A DNA stretch of 64,000 nt. Origin: Formicarius rufipectus. Lineage: Eukaryota; Chordata; Aves; Passeriformes; Formicariidae. How positions within the stretch are numbered: the first letter of the stretch is position 1; the number at the start of each line of letters is the position of its first letter. The position numbers and the translations under genes were made by a program. The notes under the pieces were generated by a model. It was not told the origin of the DNA, made no database searches, and saw only the letters and a list, made by a program, of their open reading frames with translations. The DNA lies in contig VXAU01002312.1 in NCBI GenBank assembly GCA_013399695.1, forward strand, positions 372,356-436,355. The letters are read 5' to 3'. Shown here one piece after another: positions 13,339-26,300 of the stretch.

Positions 13339-14477
13339 CTCAGGGTTAGATATTGCTTCCAAACAGGTAACCGAATTCTCTAAGAAGCACCAAGAAAGAT
13401 CTAAAAGTCAAATCTGCAGACCTCTCTTCTGTGCACATTTTGGTAAAGATATGCCTTTGTCTGTGAGGAGCTGTTTGAGTACTCTTATCATCTTCTGTCA
13501 TGGGCACCTGAAAGCAGTTTTTTGAGACAGTCAGCTCCCATAGGTGTAGTGAAATGGCAATGGAAGTAATGAGATTCAGTCTTTGTTTGTGTCATTGGCA
13601 TCCACCCAGAGAAAACACCAAAACCCAAGGTGTTTCTTGCCACAGAGGTGCATTTAGGGAGTTATTGTGACTATCTCCAGGGAACAAGTGACAACAGGGG
13701 CTGTTGTAGTGGTCGGAGTGAACTGCAGGAAATAATCTTGTCTCCTGTGAAATTTACTTGCTGTTAAAGAGGTCGGAGGCATAGGCCACAGGCATACCCT
13801 TGTGTCGCTGCACCGCCTGTTAATACATATATTGTTAAAATAACTTTTTAGACTGCTTTTCAAAGAGGCAGACTTAGAAGAGAAGCGTCATAGCATAACA
13901 GCTTCCCTGGTTCGTTAACAACCAAAGCAAAGCTTGATATACGTGAATATCAGTAGATGCATAAGCAGTAGTTCCAAGCAACCTCTTTTATATCCTGAGG
14001 AATTGCATTCTTTACAGAACTTTGTTATAAGTTCTTTCACCCATCCATTCCAGTTAGCTTCCACAGCCTTTTGCTACTGTCCCAACAAAATAAAATTGTT
14101 CAATTTAACAATTATTTAGTAATGCTTTTGTTAATTACTTAAGATTATTAAGTTTAAAAATTAAATGTAGGCAACAACTTTTGCAGGACCATGAATCTTT
14201 TGAAAGTTCAGTACTCTGAGTGTTTCACAGTGGTTGAAATGGGACTTACAAACTAGATAAAAGGAATATTGTGTATTTTTAAGAGCAATGTGGCAACAGG
14301 CACATTATGAAGATTGATTCTATCTTATCAACTAGCTAAAAGCTTGCTTTTCACACTGAAAGTCTTACAGAATGAGCACCACTTTGTCCAGCTCCTGGTA
14401 GAGTTCACTGTAAGACAGCATTCAGATAAAGCACCAAAGGATAGGATGTTATATTGTTGTGAATCCATTATGGACTT

Positions 14478-14541
14478 TAGGCCCTAATTCTTCAAAACAT
14501 TTAAGCATGAATTTGCACATCAAAGGTATGCACAATGACTT
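14478..14541 (+). repeat. possible ancient amniote interspersed repeat fragment
   Basis: AGGCCCTAATTCTTCAAAAC followed by ATTTAAGCATGAATTTGCAC resembles a conserved 'ggccctgatcctgcaaa.cacttaagcatg' motif that recurs in sauropsid intron sequence as an old interspersed repeat. Only about 60 bp is recognisable and the hairpin partner half is not visible. Recognition is from memory and is weak; chance similarity is possible. Confidence 0.3.
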
Positions 14542-15378
14542 GCTACCCAGCAACTTCTGGTGAATTAGCACATTGCATTATAGAGGACTAAAAGACAGAA
14601 CTCCACTGTGCAGAACAGTCACTCCAGCTCACTTGCTAACATAGTATTCATTATTAAAAGCAAATTACTCTAGAGATTGAACCATATTATCATTTAGTTA
14701 TGTTACTTATCCTCCTTTTGTATTAAAATAATATTTGTCTTTTACATGGTGTTTGAAGATACTTTTACATGATGTTTCCATTTGGTTTGATTTTTAGTCA
14801 ATAAATGCTCCCCTAGAAAAGAGCTTCTTTTCCTTTCTACAAATTTCAGAGCAAGAGCATACCATTCAATATGTTAATAAATTCCTAAACAAAGAGGTTA
14901 CAGTGGGGAAACCTGCCAAAACCTTCAGTATAGAAGCACCACTAGGCCCTGCAATAACATGCCTGACATAATCAGGGAGAGCACCAAAGAAAAGCTCTAG
15001 AATGTGTGGTGGTGGTTTGTTTGGTTTGTTTCTTTTTTAACTGAATATGCTTTGTAATCAGAAGCATTAAAATAAGGGTTTTTTAAAAAATTAATTTGAA
15101 TAGAAACTCTATGTGGTATTTGCAGTTGTATTGCAAACGTGCCAGCCTGTATAATAAAAATATTGGACACTTTATCATCTACTGCAATGCAGTCAGATAC
15201 AACCTAACAGGATATTATCTCACTCAATTCCGTCAGAATAAAATTGAAATTATATATTTCTCTTTGTGCTCTTGAAGCATCAAACTGGCTAGGTCTGTTG
15301 TATTTTCTGATACTGGGTTCATTCTTCTTATCCTTCTTTTCTCTGCGAGTTTATCAACATTTGTAAATCAGTTTGGAG

Positions 15379-15440
15379 TTTGTTTGTTTGCTTGGGGTTT
15401 TTTTTTGTTTGTTTGTTTTTTTTGTTTTTTTTTTCTTTTT
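15379..15440. repeat. T-rich (GTTT)n tract
   Basis: GTTT units, then long T runs broken by G and C. It is low-complexity sequence. Confidence 0.85.
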
Positions 15441-16447
15441 CCTTAACAAACCTATCTTGCCCTACTACTTAACACTCTACAGTCCAGATAATTTTGGATT
15501 TTTAGGGGGGTGACAGTGGAGTGACAAAGGGAGGAGGTGATATACTCAAGAGAGACCATGTTAGAATGCTTAATGCTTATTCCTATAGTGCAAAAATGGA
15601 ATTCTTGCCAATCTACAACTTATTTTTATACCGGAATAATTAATATTCTCAAGGATTCAGGGTTTCCCCCCCCCCCTTGTGTGGTAAATAATGGTAGGCC
15701 TTTGTGAGTTAATTAAGTTCTTATCTGATAATTATCTACAGTATGTTCTGAAGAGCTGTTCATGTAAGTTCTGAAGTTAGGAATTATTTTTTTATCATTG
15801 GCATCTTACTTATTAAGTTATAATAACATGCAAATATCCTAAATATTGCTTTACAACTTCAGTTGGAAGGCATTAAATTGTGATTCATGTGAATTTTCAT
15901 GTAGATTTTATAAACTTAAGATTCATTGTGATTGACATAGGGAAAAAGTATGAAATGTAGGGAATGCCGTTATTCTGTAATGAATACCACTTATATAAAT
16001 ACTAGTAATATTATTATTACCATTTTTGGTAGTGATATAGCTTGTTGTAGTTATATACCATTTTTGGTCAGGGTCTGGGAAGATTAAAATCAGCCTAATT
16101 CGATGATGTTTACTTGGAATAATACTGTTATCAGGGATTTGAAGGATTAACTCTAAGCTGGATTTTTGTAAGTATAAGTTCAGAATGATTAACGTTTTTG
16201 TTCCCATACTGTAAGTAAACCTAAATGTCTTGATATTCCTTTAAAACCACTAACTACAACTTCCTTTAATGTGGGGAATATTTTTCAGATGCAAGAGTCG
16301 CCATTTTATTTTGATTCATGCTGCTACCTGCTTTTGTGTGTGTCTGTTCCTAGGGGTGTTTTTACAGGCAGGAGGTGAGTGTTTTGAGGGTTGGGGTGTT
16401 CTTCTGTTAGTGTATTGTGGGGGGGGTTCCATTTGTTGTTTTCCAAA

Positions 16448-16512
16448 AATATATAATATATATATATATAAAATAGTTATGTTATATATATATTTATAAA
16501 TAATATATATAA
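16448..16512. repeat. (TA)n-rich low-complexity region
   Basis: Alternating AT with interruptions, able to fold on itself. It gives the Ile/Tyr-rich chance ORFs on both strands around 16269-16621. Confidence 0.9.
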
Positions 16513-18088
16513 GAGGTATAATAACCTCTGCAGTCCAGTGTTTATTGTAAGATTTATTCTCTACTATGACTTCCTGGTATGCGAAATGATGGTGCATAGG
16601 CTTGTAGGCAAGAAGATACACGGGATTTCAAAAAGGACCCTAAAGAATTATGCAAAGCTTTTTGTGTCATAAAGTTGAAAACACAAGGGAGCTACAATAA
16701 GGTTGTTGTAAAGGTTTTACAGGAATACTTTTAAAACTAATGCAAGTACTAAATGCATAAAATCAGTAATCAAGCTGGGAGCAGCAAATGTGCTGTGCTA
16801 TCTACAAAGATGGCACGCAGTGTTCATTTTTCTTAGTAGCTAATTTAACTACCAAGCTTTTATTGTTGCTTCTGCTCAATCCTTCCATTATTAGCTGAAG
16901 TTGAGATTTCTCACAAAAGTTCATCCTTGGCAATAATAATTTGCTGCAATATAAAATAAATTACTTATACATAAAAGATTTTATTGATTGCAGTGCTAGT
17001 TGGCACTTTCTTGTTCTCTATTGAAATAAGCACAACACATTATCTATTGCAGCTGCACAGCTACCTTGTGACCACAGTGTGTTGCAAATTTTAACATTAT
17101 TCCTTCTGTATGTATTTTTCCCCCATAAATTATTCTTTGCAGAAGAATGTTAATTAGTAACTGAGAGATATAAAGATTGCCAGGGACAGCCCATTAATTC
17201 CATTTACCTTAATGGCACTTGGATCATAGCTTGCAGTACAGCTGTATTCAGACTGAATTATAAATGTAATTTTTTGCATCATTAACTACCCTGATTAATC
17301 TTAGACAGCAAAAGCATAATTAGAGAAAAAACAGGACTTGCAATGTGTCAGTTTAAAGTTGTAGCTTTGCTCTTTTTTTGTTTACATCATTATAAACAAC
17401 ATAGAAACATTTGAAAATTTGGTCTGCGAAACAGTTTTTCTCCCTTTCTTATTAATTAACTTGTGCCTTATACTAGTCATTTTTATTTCTGCTTTTACTT
17501 GGGGGTTTTGAGGTTTTATTTTGTTTGTGGGGTTTTGTTTTGTTTTTAAAGTGCCCTTTGTAACATATTTTGCTTTTGACTGGTGCAATTACTTGGTATT
17601 TGCATAGTAATTGACCACCATTAGCAGAGTGTTCATTCTGATCAAAGACTATTAAGGAAAGCACTGTAGTTTCTGTCTGATTTCTGTAGAGGCCAGAAGA
17701 TGTTGTTAGGATTTTTGCATTTTAGGCTTGTATAGTCATGGACCAAGCAAGATGCTAGTGTCAGACAGGAGCAGATTTGATAAGGTGCTGGGTTTTGAGA
17801 GAGCAGCCAGGAAATGGCATGTTCTACTTTAATGGTAACAGTTGGGAAACCTGACCAATCTGGTATCATAAAAGCTTTTGCCACGTGTGGTTTTTTGACT
17901 TGTTTAGCTTTGGTTTGGATCAGCAAAAGGTGATGTAACCCTATGCTGATTGTGTGCCTTTCCTGTATGTCTAAGTTTAGAGAACTTAGAAAATTTATAA
18001 CTAAAGTAGAGGGACAAGTCTCCTTTAATTTCAAAACAAAATTTAATTAAGGTATGATAAATGGAAGGATAACAGTTCCTAGCTATGA

Positions 18089-18106
18089 GATATATATATA
18101 TATATG
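18089..18106. repeat. (TA)n microsatellite
   Basis: Eight to nine alternating AT units. Confidence 0.88.
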
Positions 18107-18166
18107 TCTATTCAAGAGAAAAAGCAGAACAACCAAGACTGAACGAATAAAAACTCCTGAATCAAA

Positions 18167-18202
18167 CACCACCACCACCCCCACACACACACACACACAC
18201 AG
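18167..18202. repeat. (CAC)n/(CA)n microsatellite
   Basis: CAC repeats run into about ten CA units at 18181-18202, directly before the CpG-rich cluster. Confidence 0.92.
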
Positions 18203-18227
18203 AGTCTGTCCATGCCAGGCTCAGTGG

Positions 18228-18410
18228 TATTTACGGGCAGCAAGCGAGGAGATCAGTGACCGATGCTGGGATGCCCCCGGGGGTTGGTGGATGGGAAGAA
18301 AGGCTCCGGTGTGTCCCTCCGAAAAGCTCGGCTNGGAACCCACCGTGTAGGTAACGCCCTGCCTTCCTTTGTCAATGGCAATGAATAGAGATAGACGCAT
18401 TCGCACCTCA
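18228..18410. other. CpG-rich cluster of unknown origin
   Basis: About 180 bp containing 11 CpG dinucleotides and runs such as GCCCCCGGGGG, in an otherwise CpG-poor AT-rich intron. It follows directly on a (CA)n tract (18181-18202) and contains one ambiguous base at 18334. No protein, RNA or known repeat is recognised on either strand. It could be a young retroelement fragment (LTR-like composition), a small unmethylated regulatory element, or an alternative exon; nothing in the sequence decides between these. Confidence 0.45.
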
Positions 18411-19369
18411 TTCTGGTGGTGGGGGAAAGAAAAATTCCATTAGATTCTGAAACTATAACACTGTAGTGTTGTCTTATCAATATAAAACTGATGTGAAAAA
18501 TTCACACCCTGCTAAGGGTATAATTCTACTTACAGTGTTAAACTTCCAGTTGTACCTAACACTGAGAAAGACAAGAAGTGACAGAGGGAAAGAGAGAATT
18601 TGCACTGATGGCGCCATTTCAGTAATCATAAACTTGAAAGGAAGACTAAAAGCTGTTACTCAAATGATGATGGTTCAGAAGTGCCATTTGTAAACAGTTA
18701 ATGGATGGTCCTCAAGAACATAGTGGATTTTTCAGAATCAGTCAACACTGCTGCATCCTGCAATTGTGCTGTGTGTCTCCTCATATGGACTGTGAACTGA
18801 AGAATTTTTCAAGGGGAAAAGAAGGAAAACTTTGATTCAGATTCATTTAAATGAGTGGTCACATTTATGCCTTTTATACCACCGTGGATTTCTTGTGTAT
18901 GGAAGGAAGAACAGGTACAAGTATATTTCGTTACAACAAACAAACAAACGCTGTTGTTTTAATTTTTTGTAATTGAGTCTCCTGACTTCCTCCTCTTTCA
19001 GGCTGTAGGCACAGTCATTGCAGAGGCAATCTGCTATGCACATTACAGGAATTAAAATAAGCAGAGTTTTCTCAGTAGTGCCTGTACAGACATCAGCACT
19101 TTTAAGATGAGACGGGAAAAGAAGAAGGGTTGGAACACTGTAGTTTACAGCTGCTTCTGAAGGAAAAGTACTTTTTTAGTTATCCTATAGAAGAATTGTT
19201 TGTGCCTGCAGCTGTTCATGTGAGCTGCCAGGATAAAAGATAGACTGTGTTTTGAAACAACATCCAAAAGCCACAAGAAGTGTGGTGAGGGGTTGACCAA
19301 GGGAGCTGCTCTGAGCTAGGAAGGGATTTGTGGAAGTGGTGGTGGGCTCAACTCTGTGTTCAGGCACAG

Positions 19370-19463
19370 ACCTCCACAATGACCTTGAACCACTACTTAC
19401 TCCTTGTTCCTATCTGTAAGTTGAGGATAATATTTCCTGGCTTTTTATGTGTCTCACAAAGGT
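19370..19463 (+). mobile_element. MIR-like ancient SINE relic
   Basis: Reads ACAATGACCTTGAACCACTA, CTTACTCCTTGTTCCTATCT, GTAAGTTGAGGATAATATTT, CCTGG and, further on, GTCTCACAAAGG. This tracks the MIR 3' half: 'gtgaccttgggcaagtcacttaacctctctgtgcctcagtttcc.tcatctgtaaaatggggataataatacctacc..tcacagggt'. The order and spacing of the landmarks are kept while individual bases are heavily mutated. The 5' tRNA-like part is not recognisable. Confidence 0.55.
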
Positions 19464-20255
19464 TCTGATCATTAGTGATTGATTCTGACACATGAGTGTA
19501 TGCAGTTGTATTAAGATCTAAGCATTATGTCAAAGCTGAGATCCAAGGTCAAGTCTCAGTTTGAACTTGTTTCATCTGTGTCAAGATAAGGAGGAATAAG
19601 TCATGGGGGATAGGGTTTATCTTTCATATTACATCAGTATAAAGAACTTACATTAGCAGGAGGAATGATGTTTTCATTGGTGATGTTACTTTTATAATCT
19701 CAGATAATTAAATTAGTAGAAAATAGAAGCAGTCATAGGGCTGAGAACCCTGAGGGCATCTAAGAAGGCAGGAACAAACCCTCTGGGGTTTCCACTGCAC
19801 TATTTATGTCTTCATTTTTTCAGGATTCTTTCATTAGTTGCTACCATCTTATTAGGTCCCTCTTACTGTTCCCTGTTTTGGATATCTCCTGGGCACATCT
19901 TTTACTTTAAAAGTTGAGACTATGCACCTTTATGATATCCATAGGCCTTAAACTATGCATAAAACCCAAAACCTTCAAAATAACCAGAGCTGGGCTGCTT
20001 GTGCAACAGGGAACTTCTTGTCTGGAAAGGTATGCAAGCAGTACAAATGTCTAAGTATGTGACTTGCAGGCAACAACTATACAGTTCATGGGCAATGAAA
20101 TTACCAATCTTCACATCCATAGGTACTCCAGATATAGATAATTTTGAATCAGTTATGACTGTTCTGTCCAGTGCAAAGGCATACACTGTGAATGAATCCA
20201 AGTGGATTTGCCGAAAGTTCTAGTACAGTTTGGCTTTCATATGTTAGTTACCTGT

Positions 20256-20325
20256 CTGTAAGTGGTCTCTGTAAAGCACTGTGAAATACTTAGATGAAAT
20301 TTCGTATTGTGTTTAAGTTCATAAT
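20256..20325 (+). mobile_element. L3/MIR-type ancient retroelement 3' tail
   Basis: CTGTAAAGCACTGTGAAATA followed by CTTAGATGAAATTTCGTATT resembles the 'tttgtaaagcactttgagatccttagatgaaaggcgctata' 3' end shared by CR1-L3 LINEs and several ancient SINEs. It is only about 70 bp and is diverged. It carries no coding remnant. Confidence 0.45.
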
Positions 20326-23300
20326 ATACACAAAATTGTTTTCAGCCTCACTAGCTCAAAAGTCTCAGTGGAACTCTAGCTTCACTGAAGGTTAAATGAT
20401 GCTGTCCTTCTGGCAGGGATCAACTGAGGAGATGGAAGCACTATCAGGGATACTAGCCTGCAGTACCTCAGTGTCTAGCTGCTTCATCTGTTCCTGTTTG
20501 CCTAAATTCTGGTTCCCATCTGCATATATTAGTTCATTTGAGGTTCCACAAACTGGACCATGGCCTGCACTGCAATCTTCATGGTCAATGAACCTCTGAC
20601 TACATTGTGTCTGTCAGGATGCGTATATCACCAGTGTAGTCAGAGCTGATTTGAGCATCCAGTTTGATCTAAAATCATGTAAAGATCAAAGTAAACATGA
20701 AGTAACTTTAAACAATTGGGGAATTCAAGAAAATAAGTGAATTAGGTCAAAGTCAAAACACTAGTATGGGAAGAAACCATGTCACAATCTACCATGACAG
20801 TGAAGTGAATGTGTTTTCACCTTGCCATATTGTCCTTTCACAAAAGTCAAAAGTAATCAAAGTTTTGCCAGAAATCAAAGGCTCTTACTAAATCCACATT
20901 TGGGGCTTTGTAGATATATTAGTATTTACTTATGGTAGTGGGCTCTTGAAGGAGTGGGGATTACTGTTTTAAGCCTGTTTCAAGGTATCTTGAACTGGTA
21001 TGCTAGTATTTCTGTACACACACATGTAAAACCAGGCTTCTTTCCCTCCTTTGTTTCATTTAGTTCTGTTTTGATCTACAAAAAGCTCAGAAGTCAGGGT
21101 CAGACTGGTACTTTCCTGGTAATACCTTTTTCTAAATTTTAATTTTGACATATCACTCAGATAAAACTTCAAAGATGAAATTGCATGGAAAAGTACACTG
21201 TTAATGTTTCATCTTTTCCCAAATGATATAAAAACAGGCTGAGAATTATTTAATACATCACATTTCAGAGGTGGGTAGGAAGGGATTAGAGCACTTCAAG
21301 TAGTGAATGAGCCATAACTGTATTTTCCACAGCTGTTCAGTGCACTCAGAATTGCACTAATGATTTAGTCACTAAGACTGACAGGAGACTTGGAATAAAT
21401 CTCAGTGGCAATCTGTAGAGAATTACTGGAAAAGTACAGTCACAATGTGGGTACCCAGTTCAGGTTTAAGTGTGTTCTTTTCATCAAAAGGCATTATAAT
21501 CCTGGTTTTGTATCAGGAAGAAAATGAGACATTTCAACTGGTAGGGAGTTGAGTTAGTAATGTTATAATCTCCATTTGTTCTGAATTGTTTCTTTTCTGT
21601 CTTTTCCTACTTTATGCTTCCTAGAGAGTCTGCGGAAGAAATCAGATTAATCTTAATTTTGGAGTTAGAAATACCTTATTAAAATGCAAGTCACCTTCAA
21701 CCACCTATTGTGCATCATCTTCTTGGGATCTTCCTCAGTTTAGTACCAAATTCTAATGTTTATGCATACATAGTTAGTAAGAACAGCAAGGTTTTTCTTC
21801 GCTATTATGTAAGCTCTTAAACTATATAAAAAGAATTCACAGTATTTTTTCCTCCATTTTCCAATTTCATATTCCTGTCTCTCTTAGAGGAAGTGATTTT
21901 CTTGAACACAGTCTCATCCTGGTTCAAAGAATCAGGCAGGGTTTAGAGTTAATCGTGTTAGGGAGTAAGTAAGCAGGTTAATGACTTCTCCCATGGTCCA
22001 TAATCCATGAGCCAAGCAAAGTTAAAGTATTATTTGCATGCATAGAGATATAATGCTCTTAAGTGATCTGTATAAGGGCTATGAATATAGCCATGCACAT
22101 AATTTACCCTCACATTTTACCATTATCTCTTGTAAGGGTACATTCAGCTGTGTGTGTAGACTATAGCACTTCGGTTTATGAACAGTCAGAGGAGCATCAT
22201 TTTTCTATGTTGACTGCTGGTGGTACAATTACTTTAAATAAAATTGTCTTGAATCTCAAGATGTGAGGCACAATGATGACAGCCAGTCACATGATTTTAT
22301 ATCCTGGAATTTTCTTAAAAAGGAAAATAGAGCTCCCTTCCAAGAGAAGGGAGTAGAGGAGTGGGGGGGGCGGGGAAGAACAGCTGTAGTCAAATAATTA
22401 TACCAGCAAATATCTATACTTACACCTGATTTTGAAGACAGACAGGCACCCATTAAGAACCAAGAGAAAAATTCAATAATTTTCTAATTACTCTGTTGCA
22501 AGAAGTTGTCAGAAATCTAGTGACTAAACAAGCAGAGCAGCTTTGTAAAATGTTTCACTTGAAATGTTGAAGTGATTTGCACTGAAACAGTTATAAAATG
22601 AGAATCTGGAAAATTTCTTCCTCTCCAACATCTAACTTCTCTATTTTAGCCTTTGGTTCATGAAAATATTTGCTCACTCACATACTTCCCAGCAGAACTT
22701 TCAATAAAATTATTCTGTTGCCATTACAATTTTTTCCTTTCATGGTGGGATGTATTAAATGATGCTTTGGGGTCACTTTTAGTCTATTTTTCCCTAGTTC
22801 CACAAGCATAGCTTAAGAATTGTAGCTTCTCTCGGTGTTAAATCATAACACAGTGAGACAGATTTTAAAGTGTCTTGAAATGCTATAAAAGTATAGATTT
22901 GACAGAGTATTTTAATAATGTCTGAGACATTCCATGGTGCTTTTCAGGTATTTTTAAACATTCAAGTTATATTCTCTGCCTTAGTTATTAATGATTTCTT
23001 TGGAGTCACCAGAATAAAAATGGTAAATAGGAAGATTTTTTTACATAGGCTAAAAATGTCTAGCAGCATGATTAGGAGCATTGCACTGCAGAATTATTTT
23101 CTCTATTCTTAAACACATACGTAGGTGGTCACTTTTCTGAAAAAACATGTAGTAGTTTTCAGAGATCACTTTGCACTCTGGTACTTGCAAGAAAGTCATG
23201 TGTATGAGTGATTCAAGTTCCTCTCTCCCAATTCTCTGGTACACATCCTACTTTTATTGTTGTTGAGATCAGAAGGATTTACTATTATTAACTGTCAATT

Positions 23301-26300
23301 ATAACACGATATACATTCATATATGAATGATGCTATTGGGAATTTGTTGTGCAACCCCCTATTAGGCCTAAAAACCTTTTGTTCCAAACTCTTAAGCATG
23401 AAACATGAAAATTCCTTTAACTTCCTTTAATATGTTCTTTTTCTCATTAACTCATTTTTGCTTTGCTCTTGGTTAATGCTGAGAAAACAAATGGTGTTTG
23501 TGAACCTTAGATTTTTATCTTTATTGGTATCTTAAGGGAGATTATAACATTTATCTTTTTCTGTGTTAAACAATTTTGGGTTTAAGCTCAATCAAATTTT
23601 TACCATCTGCCACTGTTCATTAAAGTGAGTAGATAAAAGAAGCAATTCACCCCTTCTTTCCACTCCACTTTGGTAATGCCTACTGGAATTGGAGTGAGTA
23701 ATTCTTCCACTTACAAGGTGATCTGTTTCATGTTAGTCTGTTCTTATGCTGCAATTATTGTATTGGGCATTGTCCACTGGTAACTGAGCAGTATGACAAA
23801 CATGCCACATTTTATTGCCTTTCATCTTCTCTCCTTTTGGAGAATCTTTTAGGTCTGGTAGAATTTTGTGTTTCCTTTGGATAAGCACTGGGAATCAATC
23901 ATGGTTTTGTAATTCAGAAGATTATTATCCATGCTATTTTTTTGTTGAAGAAATCAGAAAGCACAATTTTCAGTGAGACAGGACTGAAGAAAAAGGGGCT
24001 ATCCAAATTGAATACTATTCTGGAGAGTTGTTCTGAGGCATGCAAGTCACTTAAACTTTTGTCAGACAACTTTAAGGATTGGAATGTCAATGAGCAGTTG
24101 TAAAACTGTTTAGTCAGTGTAGAACCTTCAGAGATGAATCTCAAGTCGGGAATTGTGTGGGGAGCACATGAAAGGCAATATAATAGTAAGTACTATTAAG
24201 TATATTAAATTTTGTAAGTGGAACTGGTGTATAAGTTTTGTTCCTTATTTCTGAGAAAATACCATCTTCTATCTAAAAAAACCAATTTTTTAAAATAAAT
24301 TAATTATACTTTAGAGTTTCTCACATCCTGTGTCAATAATGACTGTAGAAGAGCCAAGGCTGGTAATTCCCACTGGGAGTGAGGTTTCACCTTTATGTAG
24401 TAAATGAGGTTTAGGGTTATTCATTGAACCTCTTGGACAAAACACAATATAGAACAGTTGCTCATTAAGTGAATATTGTCCATCCTTGAACAGAACAAAA
24501 CCAAAATATTTTGGGAAAAATATGTGAACATATTTTAAAAATATAAATTCATGTAGGTGTCAAATTAAGACTTATAGGCATTTCATGTTTTTAACGGCTT
24601 GGTCTGCAACCTTAATGTTCTTTTAGCACTGTATGTTTCTATATTTAGGATACATACACGTAGGTACACAGATTTGTTCCAGTTTGTCAGTCCTTCGCAT
24701 GTTGTTTAGTGTGTTTGATTAGCATAAGCACTGTGTGATAACTTCTCACTAGCCTTAGCAAATGCAAATTCTTGTCTTTTGACTGACAATCATTACTAGA
24801 CAATCAGAGTATAAAGATTTGCATAATCTCTCTGTGGTTACAGTATTCACGTGTAATACCACTGTGAATGCAAATCCTTTTGCTCTGACTGGTTTCTCTA
24901 TATTCAAGCAATTTGCCAGAAATACTGCTACTGTCTCAGCATCTCATTGTCAAGTGGAAAAATCTACAAGGAAAAAAAAAGGAAACAAAAAAAAGGAAGA
25001 GAGACACACTAATAGGATTCCAACAAGAGAATAAAAAGTTTACCTTAGGAATTCATTCTGCACTACTAGTCAAGTTACATAAAATGGTTGCATTGTTTGG
25101 GAATTGACTGTGATTTTCTTTTTGACGGATACCACTCTTTAAAAGTCATTATTCTGTAGATATTGCACATTGTTGTAGTTGATGTAGGTATTTTATATTC
25201 ATTATATTATCTTTAACAAGGTTGAGTAATATTTATTTTTATGTTGCTGGAAATCGTCAGGTTAGTTCTAGTCTCATTGCTAAGGGCAAAAATGATAGAC
25301 GTTAAGAAAAGAGGTATAGTGCTGAGTTCAATTCACTACCTAATTATTCACAATATTTATTAGAACAATATTGAATAAATTAGCTGGAAAAGGATAGACC
25401 ATGCATAGTAACACATCTAGAACATGTATTTTGAAGCCAAAATATTGTTGAATATTTGCTTTGGGTGCGTATATATTTAATAATGCTTACTAAACTCTTC
25501 CCATCATTCCTTTTGAGTTGTGTTCTTTAGTTAGTTTATAAGATTCTTACTCATGGACTAATGTGGGTTTGGAAAAAAAAGGCAACCCTGGACTGCCAAC
25601 CTTAAGAATGGTACTTATTTCTCATGGAAATACAGAATATCAAATATACTTAGGATCAAGTCACTGTTGGTGAACTGTTCTGTTTCTGACCTGCTCACAA
25701 GTATATTAAGAATGTGTCTGGTAGATTGTAAGTTACAGATCTGACACCTCTGGAAAACATGTTCTGCAGAGATAATTTAGGGGTTTTTTTAAACTTGCAT
25801 AGTTAATAAATACTTTTAAGAGTTAGTTAGTAAATACTTTGGCTGTGCACACCCAGAAATGAACTGCAGTGTTTGAGAGCCAGTAGTTACTGTCCTTCGT
25901 GGAACTTTTAGACTTGTACCACATGCCTTGTCCAGCTTGGAAGTGCAGCTGCAGTAGATGCCAAGTATCTCTTGGAGAAATAGACACCACTCATCTCTAC
26001 TGACACGGGCACTCTGTATGGGTAGTGCAAGTCTGAAAGTCCAGTAGTTCTCCAAAGTAACAAAGTTTCTGTATAAGTGATAATATGAGTGTGATGCTTG
26101 TAATATCGCTGCATCTGTACAAGTGACCAGCACGATTGCAGGGGAAATGACTGTGAATTCAAGGTGCCACTGAGATGACAGAGGAACTACTCAGTTTTTC
26201 AACTGAAAATAGACAAATTATGTCCTGAGAAAATTTCTGATTCTAAAAGTCCCCAGGCTATAAAGGACTGTGACTTTACACCACTGTGGATCCTCCCTAT

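Noticed and set aside
12914..13383. Three overlapping ORFs of 73-106 codons
   Set aside because: They lie in different frames of the solo LTR, which is non-coding.
17642..18034. 130-codon minus-strand ORF, the longest listed
   Set aside because: No motif or conserved composition and no splice or promoter signals that I can identify; consistent with a chance open frame.
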